Virus record (IMG/VR): IMGVR_UViG_3300021964_000082
Coordinates: 1-56,686 of that record
Length of the DNA: 56,686 nt
Reading direction: 5' to 3' (one strand)
Origin: a virus
Of the stretch, positions 6,179 to 16,329 are shown piece after piece. The notes under the pieces were generated by a model, which saw only the letters and a list, made by a program, of their open reading frames with translations, was not told where the DNA came from and did no database searches. The translations under genes were made by a program, and so were the position numbers. Within the stretch, counting starts at the first letter, position 1. Each line of letters starts with the position of its first letter.

Positions 6179-8367
6179 TGTTTATATCTGTACCTACATA
6201 TCAAAATGGAACATGGTCTAATACAGACTTTGAGACAAGACAAGATTTTTTAGATTTTGTCTTGTCTATATTTAAAGAACCTGGTCTTTATAATTTTAAT
6301 GAATTAGCATTTGAGTTTAATGCTGAAGCAAGAAGATTTAATAAAGATGGTTTTTATTGTGCTGCTCCATTTAGATCAAAAGACTTTATTGATTATTGGA
6401 ATGATCAAAAAGATAAATGTCGTGTAGGTGTTATTTATAAAGACAAAGATCTTACATGGTATTTAACCAGAGATTATTACATGTGGTTAAACTTCTTACC
6501 CATCTATGATAAAGAAGAAAAGAAGTATGGCTTTGCCAAAGTCAGAGATGCTCAGTATCATATGGCTCTTTATGAGTTATTAGCAGAACTAAATTATAAG
6601 CATTCTGCTATACTAAAGAAACGTCAGATTGCATCTTCTTACTTTCATATGGGTAAAATCATTAATACTTATTGGTTTGAAGAAGGTAGTACATGTAAGA
6701 TTGGTGCGTCACTAAAAGACTACATTAATGACAAAGGGTCTTGGAAGTTTCTTGATGAATATAAAACTTTCCTTAATGAGCATACTGCTTGGTATAGACC
6801 CAGTAATCCAGAAAAGGTATTACTATGGCAACAGCAAATTGAAGTTAAGGTTGGTAATAGGAAAACATCTAGAGGTCTTAAATCTAAAATACAAGGTGCG
6901 TCCTTTGAGAAAAACGCTACAACAGGTGTAGGGGGTCCAACAACTTATTTCTTTCATGAGGAGGCAGGTATTGCACCTAAAATGATGCAGACTTATGAGT
7001 ACTTACGTCCTGCAATGTCTTCTGGTATGGTTACAACCGGTATGTTTATAGCTGCTGGTTCTGTGGGTGATTTGGATCAGTGTGAACCATTAAAAGAAAT
7101 GATCTTAAATCCTACATCAAATGATATATATGCTGTAGAAACTAACCTAATGGATAAAGATGGTACAATAGGTTTAGCCGGCCTATTTATACCTGAGCAA
7201 TGGTCTATGCCACCTCATATTGATAAATATGGTAATTCATTAATAGAAGAAGCTTTAGAAGCTATTAGATTAGAAAGAAAGAGGTGGAAAGCAGATCTTA
7301 ATCCAGAACAGTATCAATTACGTATTTCTCAGAAACCAACTGATATTGCTGAAGCATTTGCTTACAGAAAAGAGTCTGTATTCCCTCAAGGTATTCTATC
7401 TAAACAAATGAAGAAGATAGAAGAAAAAGAATATGCCTATGAGCACATAGAACTTGAAAGAGTTCAAGATGGAATTATGGCCAAAAGATCTAATAAACTT
7501 CCTATTTCAGATTTTCCTGTAAATAAAAAGGCTCAAGATAAGACAGGTTGTTTGGTTGTTTGGGAAAGACCTATAGCTAACCCAGAGTTTGGTGCTTATT
7601 ATGCTTCTATTGACCCCGTATCAGAAGGTAAAACAACTACATCAGACTCTTTGTGTAGTATTTTTGTTTATAAAAACTCAGTTGAGATTACTAGGGAAAC
7701 TGCAAATGGACTAGAGCATTTTGTAGAGCCAGCTAAAATTGTAGCTGCATGGTGTGGTAGATATGATGATATTAATAAAACACATCAGCAATTAGAATTA
7801 ATTATAGAATGGTATAATGCTTGGACTCTTGTTGAGAATAACATCTCTCTTTTTATACAGCATATGATTGCTAAAAAGAAACAAAAATATCTTGTACCCA
7901 AACAACAAATTTTATTCTTAAAAGACTTAGGTAGTAATAGAACAGTGTATCAAGAATACGGTTGGAAAAACACAGGTACTCTTTTTAAAAGTCATTTGAT
8001 TTCATATGCAATTGAATTTTTAAGAGAAGAGATTGATGTAGAAACTGATCAGGATGGTAATGTATTATCAACTACATTAGGTATAGAAAGAATACCTGAT
8101 CCAATGTTATTAAAAGAAATGTTAGCTTATTATCCTGGTCTTAACGTGGATAGATTGGTTGCTTTCTCTGCTTTGGTGGCTTTTGCTAAAATACAAGAGT
8201 CTAACCGGGGATATTTGAAAAGAAAGGAGTCTGAAACGGATATTTCCTTGGATAATTCAAAAAATTTGTATAAATTAAAGTATAGTCCGTTTAAAAATTT
8301 AGGACGGGGTAAAACTAGTATTGGTGGTAAAAAAATTAAAAGATCTGCCTACAAAAATTTTAGATAA
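6178..8367 (+). CDS. terL: Terminase large subunit (TerL), 729 aa
   Basis: DNA-packaging motor ATPase and headful nuclease. The start is GTG 6178, overlapping the GroES-like stop. The ATPase P-loop is degenerate: KKRQIASSY at residues 147-155 occupies the Walker A position without the GKT/S signature. Walker B with catalytic glutamate is TYFFHEEAG (residues 256-264; E261/E262). The C-terminal RNase-H-like nuclease begins with YYASIDPVSEGK (D479 as first metal ligand), with later acidic motifs around residues 540-660. Its length fits crAss-like and related Bacteroidota phages. The Lys/Arg-rich C-terminal tail (about 700-729) could contact the portal. Portal follows after two bases. Confidence 0.9.
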   Translation: MFISVPTYQNGTWSNTDFETRQDFLDFVLSIFKEPGLYNFNELAFEFNAEARRFNKDGFYCAAPFRSKDFIDYWNDQKDKCRVGVIYKDKDLTWYLTRDYYMWLNFLPIYDKEEKKYGFAKVRDAQYHMALYELLAELNYKHSAILKKRQIASSYFHMGKIINTYWFEEGSTCKIGASLKDYINDKGSWKFLDEYKTFLNEHTAWYRPSNPEKVLLWQQQIEVKVGNRKTSRGLKSKIQGASFEKNATTGVGGPTTYFFHEEAGIAPKMMQTYEYLRPAMSSGMVTTGMFIAAGSVGDLDQCEPLKEMILNPTSNDIYAVETNLMDKDGTIGLAGLFIPEQWSMPPHIDKYGNSLIEEALEAIRLERKRWKADLNPEQYQLRISQKPTDIAEAFAYRKESVFPQGILSKQMKKIEEKEYAYEHIELERVQDGIMAKRSNKLPISDFPVNKKAQDKTGCLVVWERPIANPEFGAYYASIDPVSEGKTTTSDSLCSIFVYKNSVEITRETANGLEHFVEPAKIVAAWCGRYDDINKTHQQLELIIEWYNAWTLVENNISLFIQHMIAKKKQKYLVPKQQILFLKDLGSNRTVYQEYGWKNTGTLFKSHLISYAIEFLREEIDVETDQDGNVLSTTLGIERIPDPMLLKEMLAYYPGLNVDRLVAFSALVAFAKIQESNRGYLKRKESETDISLDNSKNLYKLKYSPFKNLGRGKTSIGGKKIKRSAYKNFR

Positions 8368-8369
8368 GT

Positions 8370-11129
8370 ATGAAGGTATTTAATGCAATGCAATTGAAGA
8401 ATGGTGCTAAAGCTGAAAGCGGGTATCCTACTACTTCTAGTCTAACACAACCAATACAATTTTTGTCTTCAAAGAAAAAGGATGAAAACTGGGCAGCTTG
8501 GAATTTAGATTGGCTTGAATTGCAAGGTATGCAGTTCTTAAGACAAAATGCAAGAAAGCTTCTTAAGAATTATAAATTAGCAAAAGGTATTATTGATAAA
8601 ACAGACTACATTGTTGAAGAGGACAATGATTACTCTGACCTTGTTAATGTTCTTACAAAGGAAGATGAGTCGGCTCTAGAATTAAAGTTTTATCCAATTA
8701 TTCCAAACGTAGTAAATGTTCTTTGTGGTGAATTTTCTAAAAGATTTAGTAAAGTTCAATTTAGAGCAGTTGATGATTTGTCTTATAATGAAATGCTTGA
8801 ACAAAAAAGAGCACTAGTTGAAGAAAATCTATTGGCAGATGCAGAAAAAAAATTAATAGCAAAAATGCTAGAGATGGGTGCAGATATAAATGCACCTGAA
8901 GTAAAGGAACAATTAGCTCCTCAAAACCTCAAAACTCTTCCTGAGATAGAAGACTTTTTTAGTAAAGACTACAGAAGCTTAGTAGAAGAATGGGCGTCTC
9001 ATCAATTAAATGTTGATGAAGAACGTTTTAAAATGCAAGAATTAGAAGAGCGTGCATTTAGAGACATGCTTATTACAGATAGAGAATTCTGGCATTTTAG
9101 AATGATGGAAGATGATTATGAAGTAGAACTTTGGAATCCTGTTCTTACATTCTATCAAAAATCACCAGATACAAGATATATATCTCAATCTAATTACGCA
9201 GGTAAAATGGATCTTATGACCGTAGCTGACGTAATTGACAAGTATGGATATCTAATGAATCAAAAACAATTAGAGTCTTTACAAGAAATCTATCCTGCTA
9301 AATCAGGTAGATATCAAGTATCTGGTTATCAAAATGACGGTGCATATTATGATCCTACAAAATCACATGAATGGAACACTAATGCACCAAGCTTAGGTTA
9401 TAGACAATTTGTAAGCAATTGGAATAATGCTCCTGAATATGGGGGTGACATTATCAGTTCTATTCTTAATGAGGGTGATGATTTACCAAATTGGGGGGAA
9501 GGGTCCTTAATGAGAGTTACCACAGTCTACTGGAAAACTCAACGTAAAGTTGGACACCTTACTAAAATCACAGAAGAAGGGGAGATAATTCAGGAGATTA
9601 TTGATGAAACCTTTAAGGTTACAGAAAAACCAATTTATGATACAACTTTATACAAAAATAAAACTAAAGAAAATCTAGTTCAAGGAGAACACATAGATTG
9701 GATTTGGATTAATGAAGTATGGGGTGGTATTAAAATTGGACCAAACTTACCAGCATTTTGGAAGTCAGATGCAAGTAATAATATTAATCCTATTTACTTA
9801 GGTATTAATAGAAAGAAACCAGGTAAGATTCCATTCCAATTTAAAGGTGATACAAGTTTATATGGTTGTAAACTACCAGTTGAAGGACGTGTATTTTCTG
9901 ACCGCAACACTAGATCAACATCTTTAGTTGATCTTATGAAAGCGTATCAAGTTGGATACAACATGGTTAATAATCAGATTGCAGATATTCTAGTAGATGA
10001 ACTAGGTACTGTAATTATGTTTGATCAAAATGCATTACCAAGACACTCTATGGGAGAAGATTGGGGTAAGGGTAATTATGCTAAAGCTTATGTAGCAATG
10101 AAGGATTTCCAAATGCTTCCTCTTGATACATCTATTACTAATACAGAGAATGCAACAAACTTTAATCATTATCAGACTCTAAATATGGAGCAGACTAATA
10201 GGTTAATGTCACGTATTCAATTAGCTAATTATTTTAAACAACAAGCGTTTGATGCAATTGGTGTAAATCCACAGCGTTTAGGTGCTCCTATGGGTAATGA
10301 AACAGCTACTGGAGTTACTCAAGCATTAAATCAATCTTATGCACAAACAGAGATTTACTTTACTCAGCATGCGGATCATTTAATGCCTAGAGTTCATCAA
10401 ATGCGTACAGATCTAGCACAATATTATTATAGCACAAGTCCAAGTGTGAGACTTTCTTACATGACAACGGAAGCAGAAAAAGTAAATTTTGTAATAAATG
10501 GAACTGATCTCTTATTAAGAGACTTTAATGTATTTGCTACAACTAAAACAAATCATAGAGGTATACTAGATCAATTGAAACAATTAGCTATTAGCAATAA
10601 TACTTCTGGTGCAAGTATTTATGATTTAGGTAATATTATTAAAGCAGATTCTATTGCTGAGGTTTCTGATATCTTAAAGGATGCAGAAACTAAACAAATG
10701 CAAATGAGAGACCAAGAAATGCAACAGCAAAGAGAAATGCAAGAACAACAGCTTCAAGCTAAAGCTCAAGAAGAGCAGCTTAAACGTGATTATGAAAGCA
10801 TGGAAGCGGATAAAGAACGTCAAAAAGATCTTGAAGTAGCACAAATTAGAGCAGCTGGTTATGGTTCTATGGCTGATATAAATCAAAATCAAATTTCAGA
10901 CTATCAGGATGAAATGGAAAATATCAGAAAAGATAGAAAAGATAGAGAACAGATGAATATGCAAAAAGAACAAGCGCGTATTCAAAACTCTAATATGCAA
11001 TCTAAATTACAAATAGATAGAGAAAAATTAGCAACTCAAAGAGAAGTTGCTGATAAGAAACTTCAGGTAGCTAGAGAAAACAAAAACAAGTATGATGTTT
11101 CTTCATCTGAAAGAAAGAAAAAATCTTAA
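8370..11129 (+). CDS. Portal protein, 919 aa
   Basis: Dodecameric ring through which DNA passes, at one capsid vertex. Identified by its size, its position directly after TerL and its pattern: an N-terminal helical region with DWLELQGMQFLRQNARKLLK, the central mixed domain with IPFQFKGDTSLYGCKLPVEG (about residues 488-507) and the stem-type helices with NQIADILVDELG, then MGNETATGVTQALNQSYAQT. Residues from about 760 to 919 are a long Gln/Glu/Lys/Arg-rich coiled coil (QEMQQQREMQEQQLQAKAQE), likely a barrel or core-contacting extension. At more than 900 aa it is long for portals, as is usual in crAss-like phages. Confidence 0.85.
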   Translation: MKVFNAMQLKNGAKAESGYPTTSSLTQPIQFLSSKKKDENWAAWNLDWLELQGMQFLRQNARKLLKNYKLAKGIIDKTDYIVEEDNDYSDLVNVLTKEDESALELKFYPIIPNVVNVLCGEFSKRFSKVQFRAVDDLSYNEMLEQKRALVEENLLADAEKKLIAKMLEMGADINAPEVKEQLAPQNLKTLPEIEDFFSKDYRSLVEEWASHQLNVDEERFKMQELEERAFRDMLITDREFWHFRMMEDDYEVELWNPVLTFYQKSPDTRYISQSNYAGKMDLMTVADVIDKYGYLMNQKQLESLQEIYPAKSGRYQVSGYQNDGAYYDPTKSHEWNTNAPSLGYRQFVSNWNNAPEYGGDIISSILNEGDDLPNWGEGSLMRVTTVYWKTQRKVGHLTKITEEGEIIQEIIDETFKVTEKPIYDTTLYKNKTKENLVQGEHIDWIWINEVWGGIKIGPNLPAFWKSDASNNINPIYLGINRKKPGKIPFQFKGDTSLYGCKLPVEGRVFSDRNTRSTSLVDLMKAYQVGYNMVNNQIADILVDELGTVIMFDQNALPRHSMGEDWGKGNYAKAYVAMKDFQMLPLDTSITNTENATNFNHYQTLNMEQTNRLMSRIQLANYFKQQAFDAIGVNPQRLGAPMGNETATGVTQALNQSYAQTEIYFTQHADHLMPRVHQMRTDLAQYYYSTSPSVRLSYMTTEAEKVNFVINGTDLLLRDFNVFATTKTNHRGILDQLKQLAISNNTSGASIYDLGNIIKADSIAEVSDILKDAETKQMQMRDQEMQQQREMQEQQLQAKAQEEQLKRDYESMEADKERQKDLEVAQIRAAGYGSMADINQNQISDYQDEMENIRKDRKDREQMNMQKEQARIQNSNMQSKLQIDREKLATQREVADKKLQVARENKNKYDVSSSERKKKS

Positions 11130-11230
11130 AATAAACTTTCTTAATATATTTAAAAACAGAAAAAACATAGATAGCTATATACTGCACAAAATCAAATAAC
11201 AGCTTTGCATTTTGTAAGTTTATTTCTAAA

Positions 11231-11254
11231 AATGTTTGTATATTGTATATGTAA
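11231..11254 (+). promoter_or_regulatory. Predicted promoter upstream of the scaffold-like gene
   Basis: AATGTTTG (11231-11238, one mismatch to TAnnTTTG) runs into TTTGTATATTGTATATGTAA (11235-11254), a close copy of the recurring phage element, 50 nt before the start at 11285. A 7-bp inverted repeat ACAAAAT/ATTTTGT lies just upstream (11186-11215). Together with the 155-nt gap after the portal gene this marks a new transcription start for scaffold and capsid. Confidence 0.5.
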
Positions 11255-11284
11255 GAATTAGTAATTACAAAAACCAACAATATT

Positions 11285-12574
11285 ATGGCAACAGAAACTA
11301 AAACAGTTGAGAGTAAAGTTACTCAAGAAAATATTGATTTAGATTCTCTTTTTGATGGTGCAGCTGGTGCAGATAGCGTAACAGTTCCAGAAGAAAGTCA
11401 ACCTAAATCAATTTTTACAAAACCAAGTGAAGAAGCTGATTTTTCTTTTGCAGACCCAGAAGCGGAAGTAGAAGAGAATACAGAAACAAAAGAAGTTGAA
11501 ACAGAAGCAAATGCTGAAGAGACAACAGAAACCAAATCAGAAGTTAAAGAAAGTGCAGACGAAGTATTTGCAGCACTTGATGAAGCGGAAGATGAGGATG
11601 AACAAGAGGAGAAAAAAGAAACAAGAGGAAGAAAAAAGATTTCTGGAATAAGTGATGTGTTTAACAAACTTATAAAAGATGACAAGATTGTTCCTTTTGA
11701 TGATGATAAGCCGTTAGAAGAATATTCGGCTAAAGACTGGGAAGAATTAATTGAAGCTAACTTGGAAGAAAGGGCAAGTCAAGTTAGAAGAGAAACTCCC
11801 AAACAGTTCTTTGAAAGTTTGCCACAAGAACTCCAGATTGCTGCAAGATATGTTGCAGATGGAGGTAGAGACCTAAAAGGTTTGTTTTCAACACTAGCTC
11901 ATTCTGAAGAGAAAAAGAGTTTAGATGTTAAAAATGAAAACGATCAAGAGGTTATTATTAGAGACTACCTTCAAGCTACAGGATATGGAACAGCAGAGGA
12001 GATTGCAGAGGAAATTGAAATTTGGAAAGATTTAGGAAAGCTTGAACAACAAGCTTCTAAGTTTAAACCAAAGTTGGATAAGATGCAGGAAAAAGTGATT
12101 GCTCAAAAATTGCAAGAACAAGAAATGCGTAAGAAACAACAACAACAAGCATCTCAGCAATACATGGAGAACGTATATAATACTCTTAAGGAAGGTTCCT
12201 TGGGTGATATTAAAGTTGATAGAAAGACGCAGTCTATGCTATACAATGGTTTAGTACAACCCAATTATCCTTCAGTAAGTGGTAGAAATACAAACTTGTT
12301 AGGTCATTTGCTTGAAAAGTATCAGTTTGTTGAACCAAACTATACACTGATTTCAGAAGCACTGTGGTTGTTATCTGATCCTGATGGTTATAAAAATAAA
12401 ATCATGGAGAAAGGTGCTCAACAAAGTGTAGAGAAAACAGTAAGAAAGCTTAAGACTGAACAAGCTAATGCTGGTGGATCCTCTCTTGGAGTAGAACAAC
12501 GTGAAGAAGATACTAAATCACGTTCTACAAAAAGAAAGATTCCAAGAAGCAATAACATATTTAAAAGGTTTTAA
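11285..12574 (+). CDS. Predicted capsid scaffolding protein, 429 aa
   Basis: Placed between portal and major capsid, where phages encode scaffold or prohead core proteins. Residues about 50-115 are extremely Glu/Asp/Thr-rich and disordered (FADPEAEVEENTETKEVETE). Residues 150-300 are helical with coiled-coil character, including a Gln run (KKQQQQASQQ), and the C-terminus is a basic tail (STKRKIPRSNNIFKRF), like the capsid-binding ends of known scaffolds. I see no protease active-site motif, so any prohead protease must lie elsewhere. The scaffold call rests on position and composition. Confidence 0.65.
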   Translation: MATETKTVESKVTQENIDLDSLFDGAAGADSVTVPEESQPKSIFTKPSEEADFSFADPEAEVEENTETKEVETEANAEETTETKSEVKESADEVFAALDEAEDEDEQEEKKETRGRKKISGISDVFNKLIKDDKIVPFDDDKPLEEYSAKDWEELIEANLEERASQVRRETPKQFFESLPQELQIAARYVADGGRDLKGLFSTLAHSEEKKSLDVKNENDQEVIIRDYLQATGYGTAEEIAEEIEIWKDLGKLEQQASKFKPKLDKMQEKVIAQKLQEQEMRKKQQQQASQQYMENVYNTLKEGSLGDIKVDRKTQSMLYNGLVQPNYPSVSGRNTNLLGHLLEKYQFVEPNYTLISEALWLLSDPDGYKNKIMEKGAQQSVEKTVRKLKTEQANAGGSSLGVEQREEDTKSRSTKRKIPRSNNIFKRF

Positions 12575-12619
12575 TAATAAACACAAATAATAAACAATTA
12601 ATTTAAATAACAATCAATT

Positions 12620-14236
12620 ATGGCAACTCCTGTTTTAAACAATGGAATTTTCCTAAGAGATACTGCCTACAAAGCAAGTTCTCATGTTGATTCTTATCAC
12701 CTTACCCAGATGCTTGGTTCTGCCGAGCCTATGGATATGGGACCAGTTGATTTGTGGGCAATGACTCAAAAAGTTGAAATGCCTCTTTATCAAATGGCTT
12801 CTTTTGGTGGAAAGAATACAATCTCTGTAGACAACGCACGTGGTGAGTACAAATGGCAAACTCCTATCGCTCAAGATTTACCTTTTGTTGTAGCTGACAT
12901 TGAGCCAGCAAATGACGCAAAAGGTGTTGATGGTACTACCTTCAAAATCAAACTCTCTAAGAGAGCATTTGGTCACGGTGATATCATTACTTATGACAAG
13001 TACAACGGTTTGGAAATGTACATCACTGCTGATGACATTATTCCTGCTGGTGACGGATTTATCTACACTGTTCAGTTGGTAAACAACAACAGTGCTGTTT
13101 CTTTGGACAACTCTTACTTAAATGCAGGTACTAAGTACTTTAGAAAAGGTTCTGCACGTGGTGAATACGGAGAAAGATTCTCTGACATTGAAACTGGTTC
13201 TGGATTCCGTGAGTTCTACAACTTTGTTGGTGGAGCTGAAGCACACGTACATTACTCTGTATCTAGCCGTGCTGATCTTATGATCAAAGGTGGTTTGAAT
13301 GCTGATGGTACTGTACCTGTAACGGAAATCTGGAGAAACTATGATGAAAGCGGTAATCCTTCAGTATCTTCTATTGAAGAATTAGTAGCTAGCATGGGTA
13401 AGTCTGGTGCGCGTCAAGCATTTGAAGAAGGTAGATTGAGCAGAACTTTCGTTACTAATATGGAAGCAGCTCACCTTAGCAAAATTGCTAATGACATTGA
13501 AACTTACCTAATGTGGGGTAAAGGTGGTAGAATTAAGCAAGACGGACCGGATGATATCAGATTATCTGTAGGTCTTTGGTCTCAGTTGGATAACTCTTTC
13601 AAGAGAGTATACAACAAGTCTGCTTTCTCTCTAGACATGTTTAAGTCTGAACTATACAACTTCTACCAAGGTAAAGTTGAGTTCAAAGGACCAGACCCAC
13701 AGCGTCAATTAGTTGTACAAACTGGTATCGGTGGTATGCAGCTAATTAACAAAGCTATTGCTGATGAAGTTTACGGTTCAGGTCTTGTACAGAATGCATC
13801 TGAAATTGGTGCTGTAACTGGACAAGGTATGGATCTAGACTTTGGTTTTGCTTACACAAGCTTTACTATTCCTTTCTTGGCAAATGTTAAGTTTGTATTG
13901 AACCCAGCATTTGATAACCTTCACACTAATGATGTTGAGAATCCATTGATTGATGGACGTCCATTGAGCTCTTATAGCTTCATCATCTTTGATGTGACTG
14001 AGAATGGTAACGATAACATTCACTTATTGAAATTGTCTTGGGATAACCAATTGAAGTGGTTCTACCAAAATGGTACTATGGACTACATGGGACGTACTCA
14101 AGGCTTTGCTTCTTCTGGTAACTTTAATGGTTATAGAGTTTACATGACTCAAACCATGCCAGCTGTATGGGTGAAAGATCCAACCAAAGTATTGAAAATT
14201 GTTATGAGAAACCCTGTAACTGGAGGTTCATTCTAA
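12620..14236 (+). CDS. Major capsid protein (HK97-like, crAss-type), 538 aa
   Basis: Main shell protein. Identified from position after portal and scaffold, length near the crAss-like range, an independent terminator after the gene, and sequence character: an N-terminal arm (FLRDTAYKASSHVDSYHLTQ), an E-loop/spine region, repeated Gly/aromatic strands, and a C-terminal strand set (YRVYMTQTMPAVWVKDPTKV). Codon use is visibly shifted: roughly half of its Arg codons are CGT and many Asn/Asp codons end in C, whereas neighbours use AGA/AAT/GAT, as expected for the most abundant phage protein. Starts in an AATTATGG context with an A-rich leader and no Shine-Dalgarno. Confidence 0.85.
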   Translation: MATPVLNNGIFLRDTAYKASSHVDSYHLTQMLGSAEPMDMGPVDLWAMTQKVEMPLYQMASFGGKNTISVDNARGEYKWQTPIAQDLPFVVADIEPANDAKGVDGTTFKIKLSKRAFGHGDIITYDKYNGLEMYITADDIIPAGDGFIYTVQLVNNNSAVSLDNSYLNAGTKYFRKGSARGEYGERFSDIETGSGFREFYNFVGGAEAHVHYSVSSRADLMIKGGLNADGTVPVTEIWRNYDESGNPSVSSIEELVASMGKSGARQAFEEGRLSRTFVTNMEAAHLSKIANDIETYLMWGKGGRIKQDGPDDIRLSVGLWSQLDNSFKRVYNKSAFSLDMFKSELYNFYQGKVEFKGPDPQRQLVVQTGIGGMQLINKAIADEVYGSGLVQNASEIGAVTGQGMDLDFGFAYTSFTIPFLANVKFVLNPAFDNLHTNDVENPLIDGRPLSSYSFIIFDVTENGNDNIHLLKLSWDNQLKWFYQNGTMDYMGRTQGFASSGNFNGYRVYMTQTMPAVWVKDPTKVLKIVMRNPVTGGSF

Positions 14237-14256
14237 TAACATAATTTTATAACCAG

Positions 14257-14292
14257 AAAGGGGAGGTGGGTAAAACCTCCTCCCTTTTTTTA
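14257..14292 (+). terminator. Rho-independent terminator after the major capsid gene
   Basis: AAAGGGGAGGT pairs with ACCTCCTCCCTTT (2-nt bulge) across a GGGTAA-type loop, followed by a run of Ts. It lies 20 nt after the capsid stop codon. Confidence 0.85.
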
Positions 14293-14306
14293 AAAAAAAG
14301 TATACC

Positions 14307-14465
14307 ATGGCACTTGATAAATTAAAACAAAAAAACCGTGATGAGGTTCTTGATAAAGCATCAAGATCAGAACATGGGCAAGCTAGATTTGCTCATCTTA
14401 ATGTATTAGTTGATTACATTAATAAACTTGAAAAAAGAATAGAAGCTCTTGAACAAGCTCCTTGA
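14307..14465 (+). CDS. Small coiled-coil protein, 52 aa
   Basis: ATG 14307 to TGA 14463-14465. The peptide begins MALDKLKQKNRDEVLDKA and ends with a heptad-like helix (VDYINKLEKRIEALEQ) that should form a short coiled coil. It sits after the capsid terminator and before a hairpin-rich spacer, so it depends on terminator read-through or a promoter I could not see. Possibly a minor virion or capsid-associated peptide. Confidence 0.65.
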   Translation: MALDKLKQKNRDEVLDKASRSEHGQARFAHLNVLVDYINKLEKRIEALEQAP

Positions 14466-14599
14466 TAGTGATTAAGTTGTTATTTCTCAAATAACTTTTG
14501 CTGGGAAACCAGCATTAGAAATATTAATAATAAATATAGACAAATGTCTATTTTTGAGTAAACAACTAAATATTATTAATTTTAAAAACCAATTGAAAA
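14466..14599 (+). promoter_or_regulatory. Spacer with two hairpins and a TAnnTTTG box
   Basis: GTTATTT/AAATAAC (14479-14495, 3-nt loop) is followed by GCTGG-GAAA-CCAGC (14500-14513), a 5-bp stem closed by a GNRA tetraloop. TATTTTTG at 14549-14556 fits the minus-7 box and lies 51 nt before the start at 14600, the spacing seen for several other promoters here. The hairpins could end transcripts of the 52-aa gene or protect a 3' end. Confidence 0.4.
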
Positions 14600-15616
14600 A
14601 TGAGTGATTACACTATTGTAGAAAAGTATCAGCAAAGTAAAAATCAAACTATTGCTATACGACCCTTCTTTGATCCTAGTAAACAAAATATGGGATTAGA
14701 GCAGTATGGAATGGCACTTCATGAAGGAGTATGGCATGAAGAATCTTTAGCCTGTTTGGAATTAAACGGTGTTAAAAGGTATGTAACAGGTTTAAATGAA
14801 TTTGCACCTGATGTAAAAAGACTAGCACCTGGGGATCGTGAAGTAAAAGTTAAAGAAATTAGACAGGTTGTTACACAACTTGAAGCTGAACTTGCAGCAA
14901 ATGTTTTAGATCCAGAAGACAAAGACTTTTGGAATAAAGTAACTTTATTAAAACCAGATAATGATAAATTTTGGTCTCGCATTAGTTTAAGATGTGGAAA
15001 TGATCCTCTTTATCTAGATCCATCAAAGGATCCTTATGATTTAATTAAAATTTATGCTATTAATGCTGGAGGTTTTTCTATTGTAGCCAAGTCACTTAAA
15101 GATGCAAAGAAAGCTGTAAACCCTCCTAAATTTTACTTAGATCAGTTAGAAGAAACCATCAGTGAAAGAACTCAGTACACTAAACTTAGAAATAAAGCTT
15201 TAGTAGAGTTGCAAAAATTATATGATACTGATACAACAAAGTTGATGTATGTTGCTAAAAGTGTAGATGTAGAAAGTACACAGTATACAAAGTCAACACC
15301 AAATGATATCATGTATGAAAATATGGATATGTTCATTAATGGAGAGGGAACAGAATCTAATAAGAAAAGAGCAGCTGAAAGCTTTTTAGATGCTGCAAAA
15401 GATTCTATGGAAAATCTGAAAATCAGAGCATTAGTTAAAGATGCTTTATTTTACAGATTCCTTGTACCAAAATCTTCAGGTTGGATTGAGACTGTAGATA
15501 GTTCAGAAAAATTAGGTAAAAGACCTGGTGAAGTTATTGACTATCTAAAGGAACCGTCTAATGAAGATACTTTAATGAGTTTAATGTCCAAAGTAGAAAC
15601 ATACTGGAATACATAA
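14600..15616 (+). CDS. Structural-region protein of unknown function, 338 aa
   Basis: A soluble mixed alpha/beta protein with no signal, membrane segment or catalytic motif I recognise. Residues 60-110 contain a charged helix (VKVKEIRQVVTQLEAELAAN). The centre has IYAINAGGFSIVAKSLKDAK, and the second half is helical (residues 195-300). Genes of this size and place, between capsid and connector, are usual in crAss-like phages and encode head or connector components. It begins a three-gene unit with tight spacing to the following ring-protein-like gene. Confidence 0.65.
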   Translation: MSDYTIVEKYQQSKNQTIAIRPFFDPSKQNMGLEQYGMALHEGVWHEESLACLELNGVKRYVTGLNEFAPDVKRLAPGDREVKVKEIRQVVTQLEAELAANVLDPEDKDFWNKVTLLKPDNDKFWSRISLRCGNDPLYLDPSKDPYDLIKIYAINAGGFSIVAKSLKDAKKAVNPPKFYLDQLEETISERTQYTKLRNKALVELQKLYDTDTTKLMYVAKSVDVESTQYTKSTPNDIMYENMDMFINGEGTESNKKRAAESFLDAAKDSMENLKIRALVKDALFYRFLVPKSSGWIETVDSSEKLGKRPGEVIDYLKEPSNEDTLMSLMSKVETYWNT

Positions 15617-15627
15617 CACATTAAGAA

Positions 15628-16329
15628 ATGAATAATCAAACTCTACAAATTAAATTAAGACAAAGGCTAAATAAACTATCTAGCAATGATTTTGACAATA
15701 TAGAATGTTGGCAAATTGTAGAGGCATTTAATAAAGCGCAAGTTGAATGGGTAAGACGTCAACTTCATGGTAATAATATGTATCGTGAAGGAGATGAGAT
15801 GTCTAAAAGAAGAATAGATGATTTAAATATTCTTTTAGAAGAATCCAATTTACCTGGTTTTTTAGATGACAATTATTTTCAGTCTACTGCTATTCCTACT
15901 GATTACATGGAATATAAAAGGATATCAGCATTTGCAACAAGTGAGTGCTGTCCTGATCCAAGATCAATGACTGTTTATTTATCTGAAGAAGCTAATGTTG
16001 ATTTAATTATGAGAGACCCTCTTAAAAGACCTGATTATGATTGGGGAGAGACATTCTGTACATGGTTAGGTAACAACGTTAGAGTTTATAGAAGAGAGTT
16101 TGATATTACAGATGTTATTTTAACTTACTATAGACAACCCGTTAATATAGAAATAGCGGGTTGTCAAAATCCTTATGATGGAACACAAACAACAGTTGAT
16201 GTAGAATGTGAATTTAAAGATGATATAGCAGAAGTATTACTAGATGAAACAGCTTCTTTAATTGCTGGTGATATAGAAAACTTTAATCAGTATACAACAA
16301 ATCAACAAACAGCTGAAAGAAATAATTAA
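15628..16329 (+). CDS. Head-tail connector / ring protein, 233 aa
   Basis: The N-terminal helices (LRQRLNKLSSNDFDNIECWQ, then VEAFNKAQVEWVRRQL) followed by a beta domain (MTVYLSEEANVDLIM, VRVYRREFDITDVILTYYRQ) and a C-terminal helix (DIAEVLLDETASLIAGDIEN) match the adaptor/ring-protein layout of podoviral tails and, as I remember it, crAss-like ring proteins that dock onto the portal. The stop overlaps the next gene (TAATG). I do not assign a ring number. Confidence 0.7.
   Translation: MNNQTLQIKLRQRLNKLSSNDFDNIECWQIVEAFNKAQVEWVRRQLHGNNMYREGDEMSKRRIDDLNILLEESNLPGFLDDNYFQSTAIPTDYMEYKRISAFATSECCPDPRSMTVYLSEEANVDLIMRDPLKRPDYDWGETFCTWLGNNVRVYRREFDITDVILTYYRQPVNIEIAGCQNPYDGTQTTVDVECEFKDDIAEVLLDETASLIAGDIENFNQYTTNQQTAERNN

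Noticed and set aside
11398-11685. Antisense ORF of 95 aa opposite the scaffold-like gene
   Set aside because: Ser/Ala/Val-rich mirror of an acidic GAA/GAT-rich region on the other strand; such open antisense frames are expected from this composition and no start context supports it.
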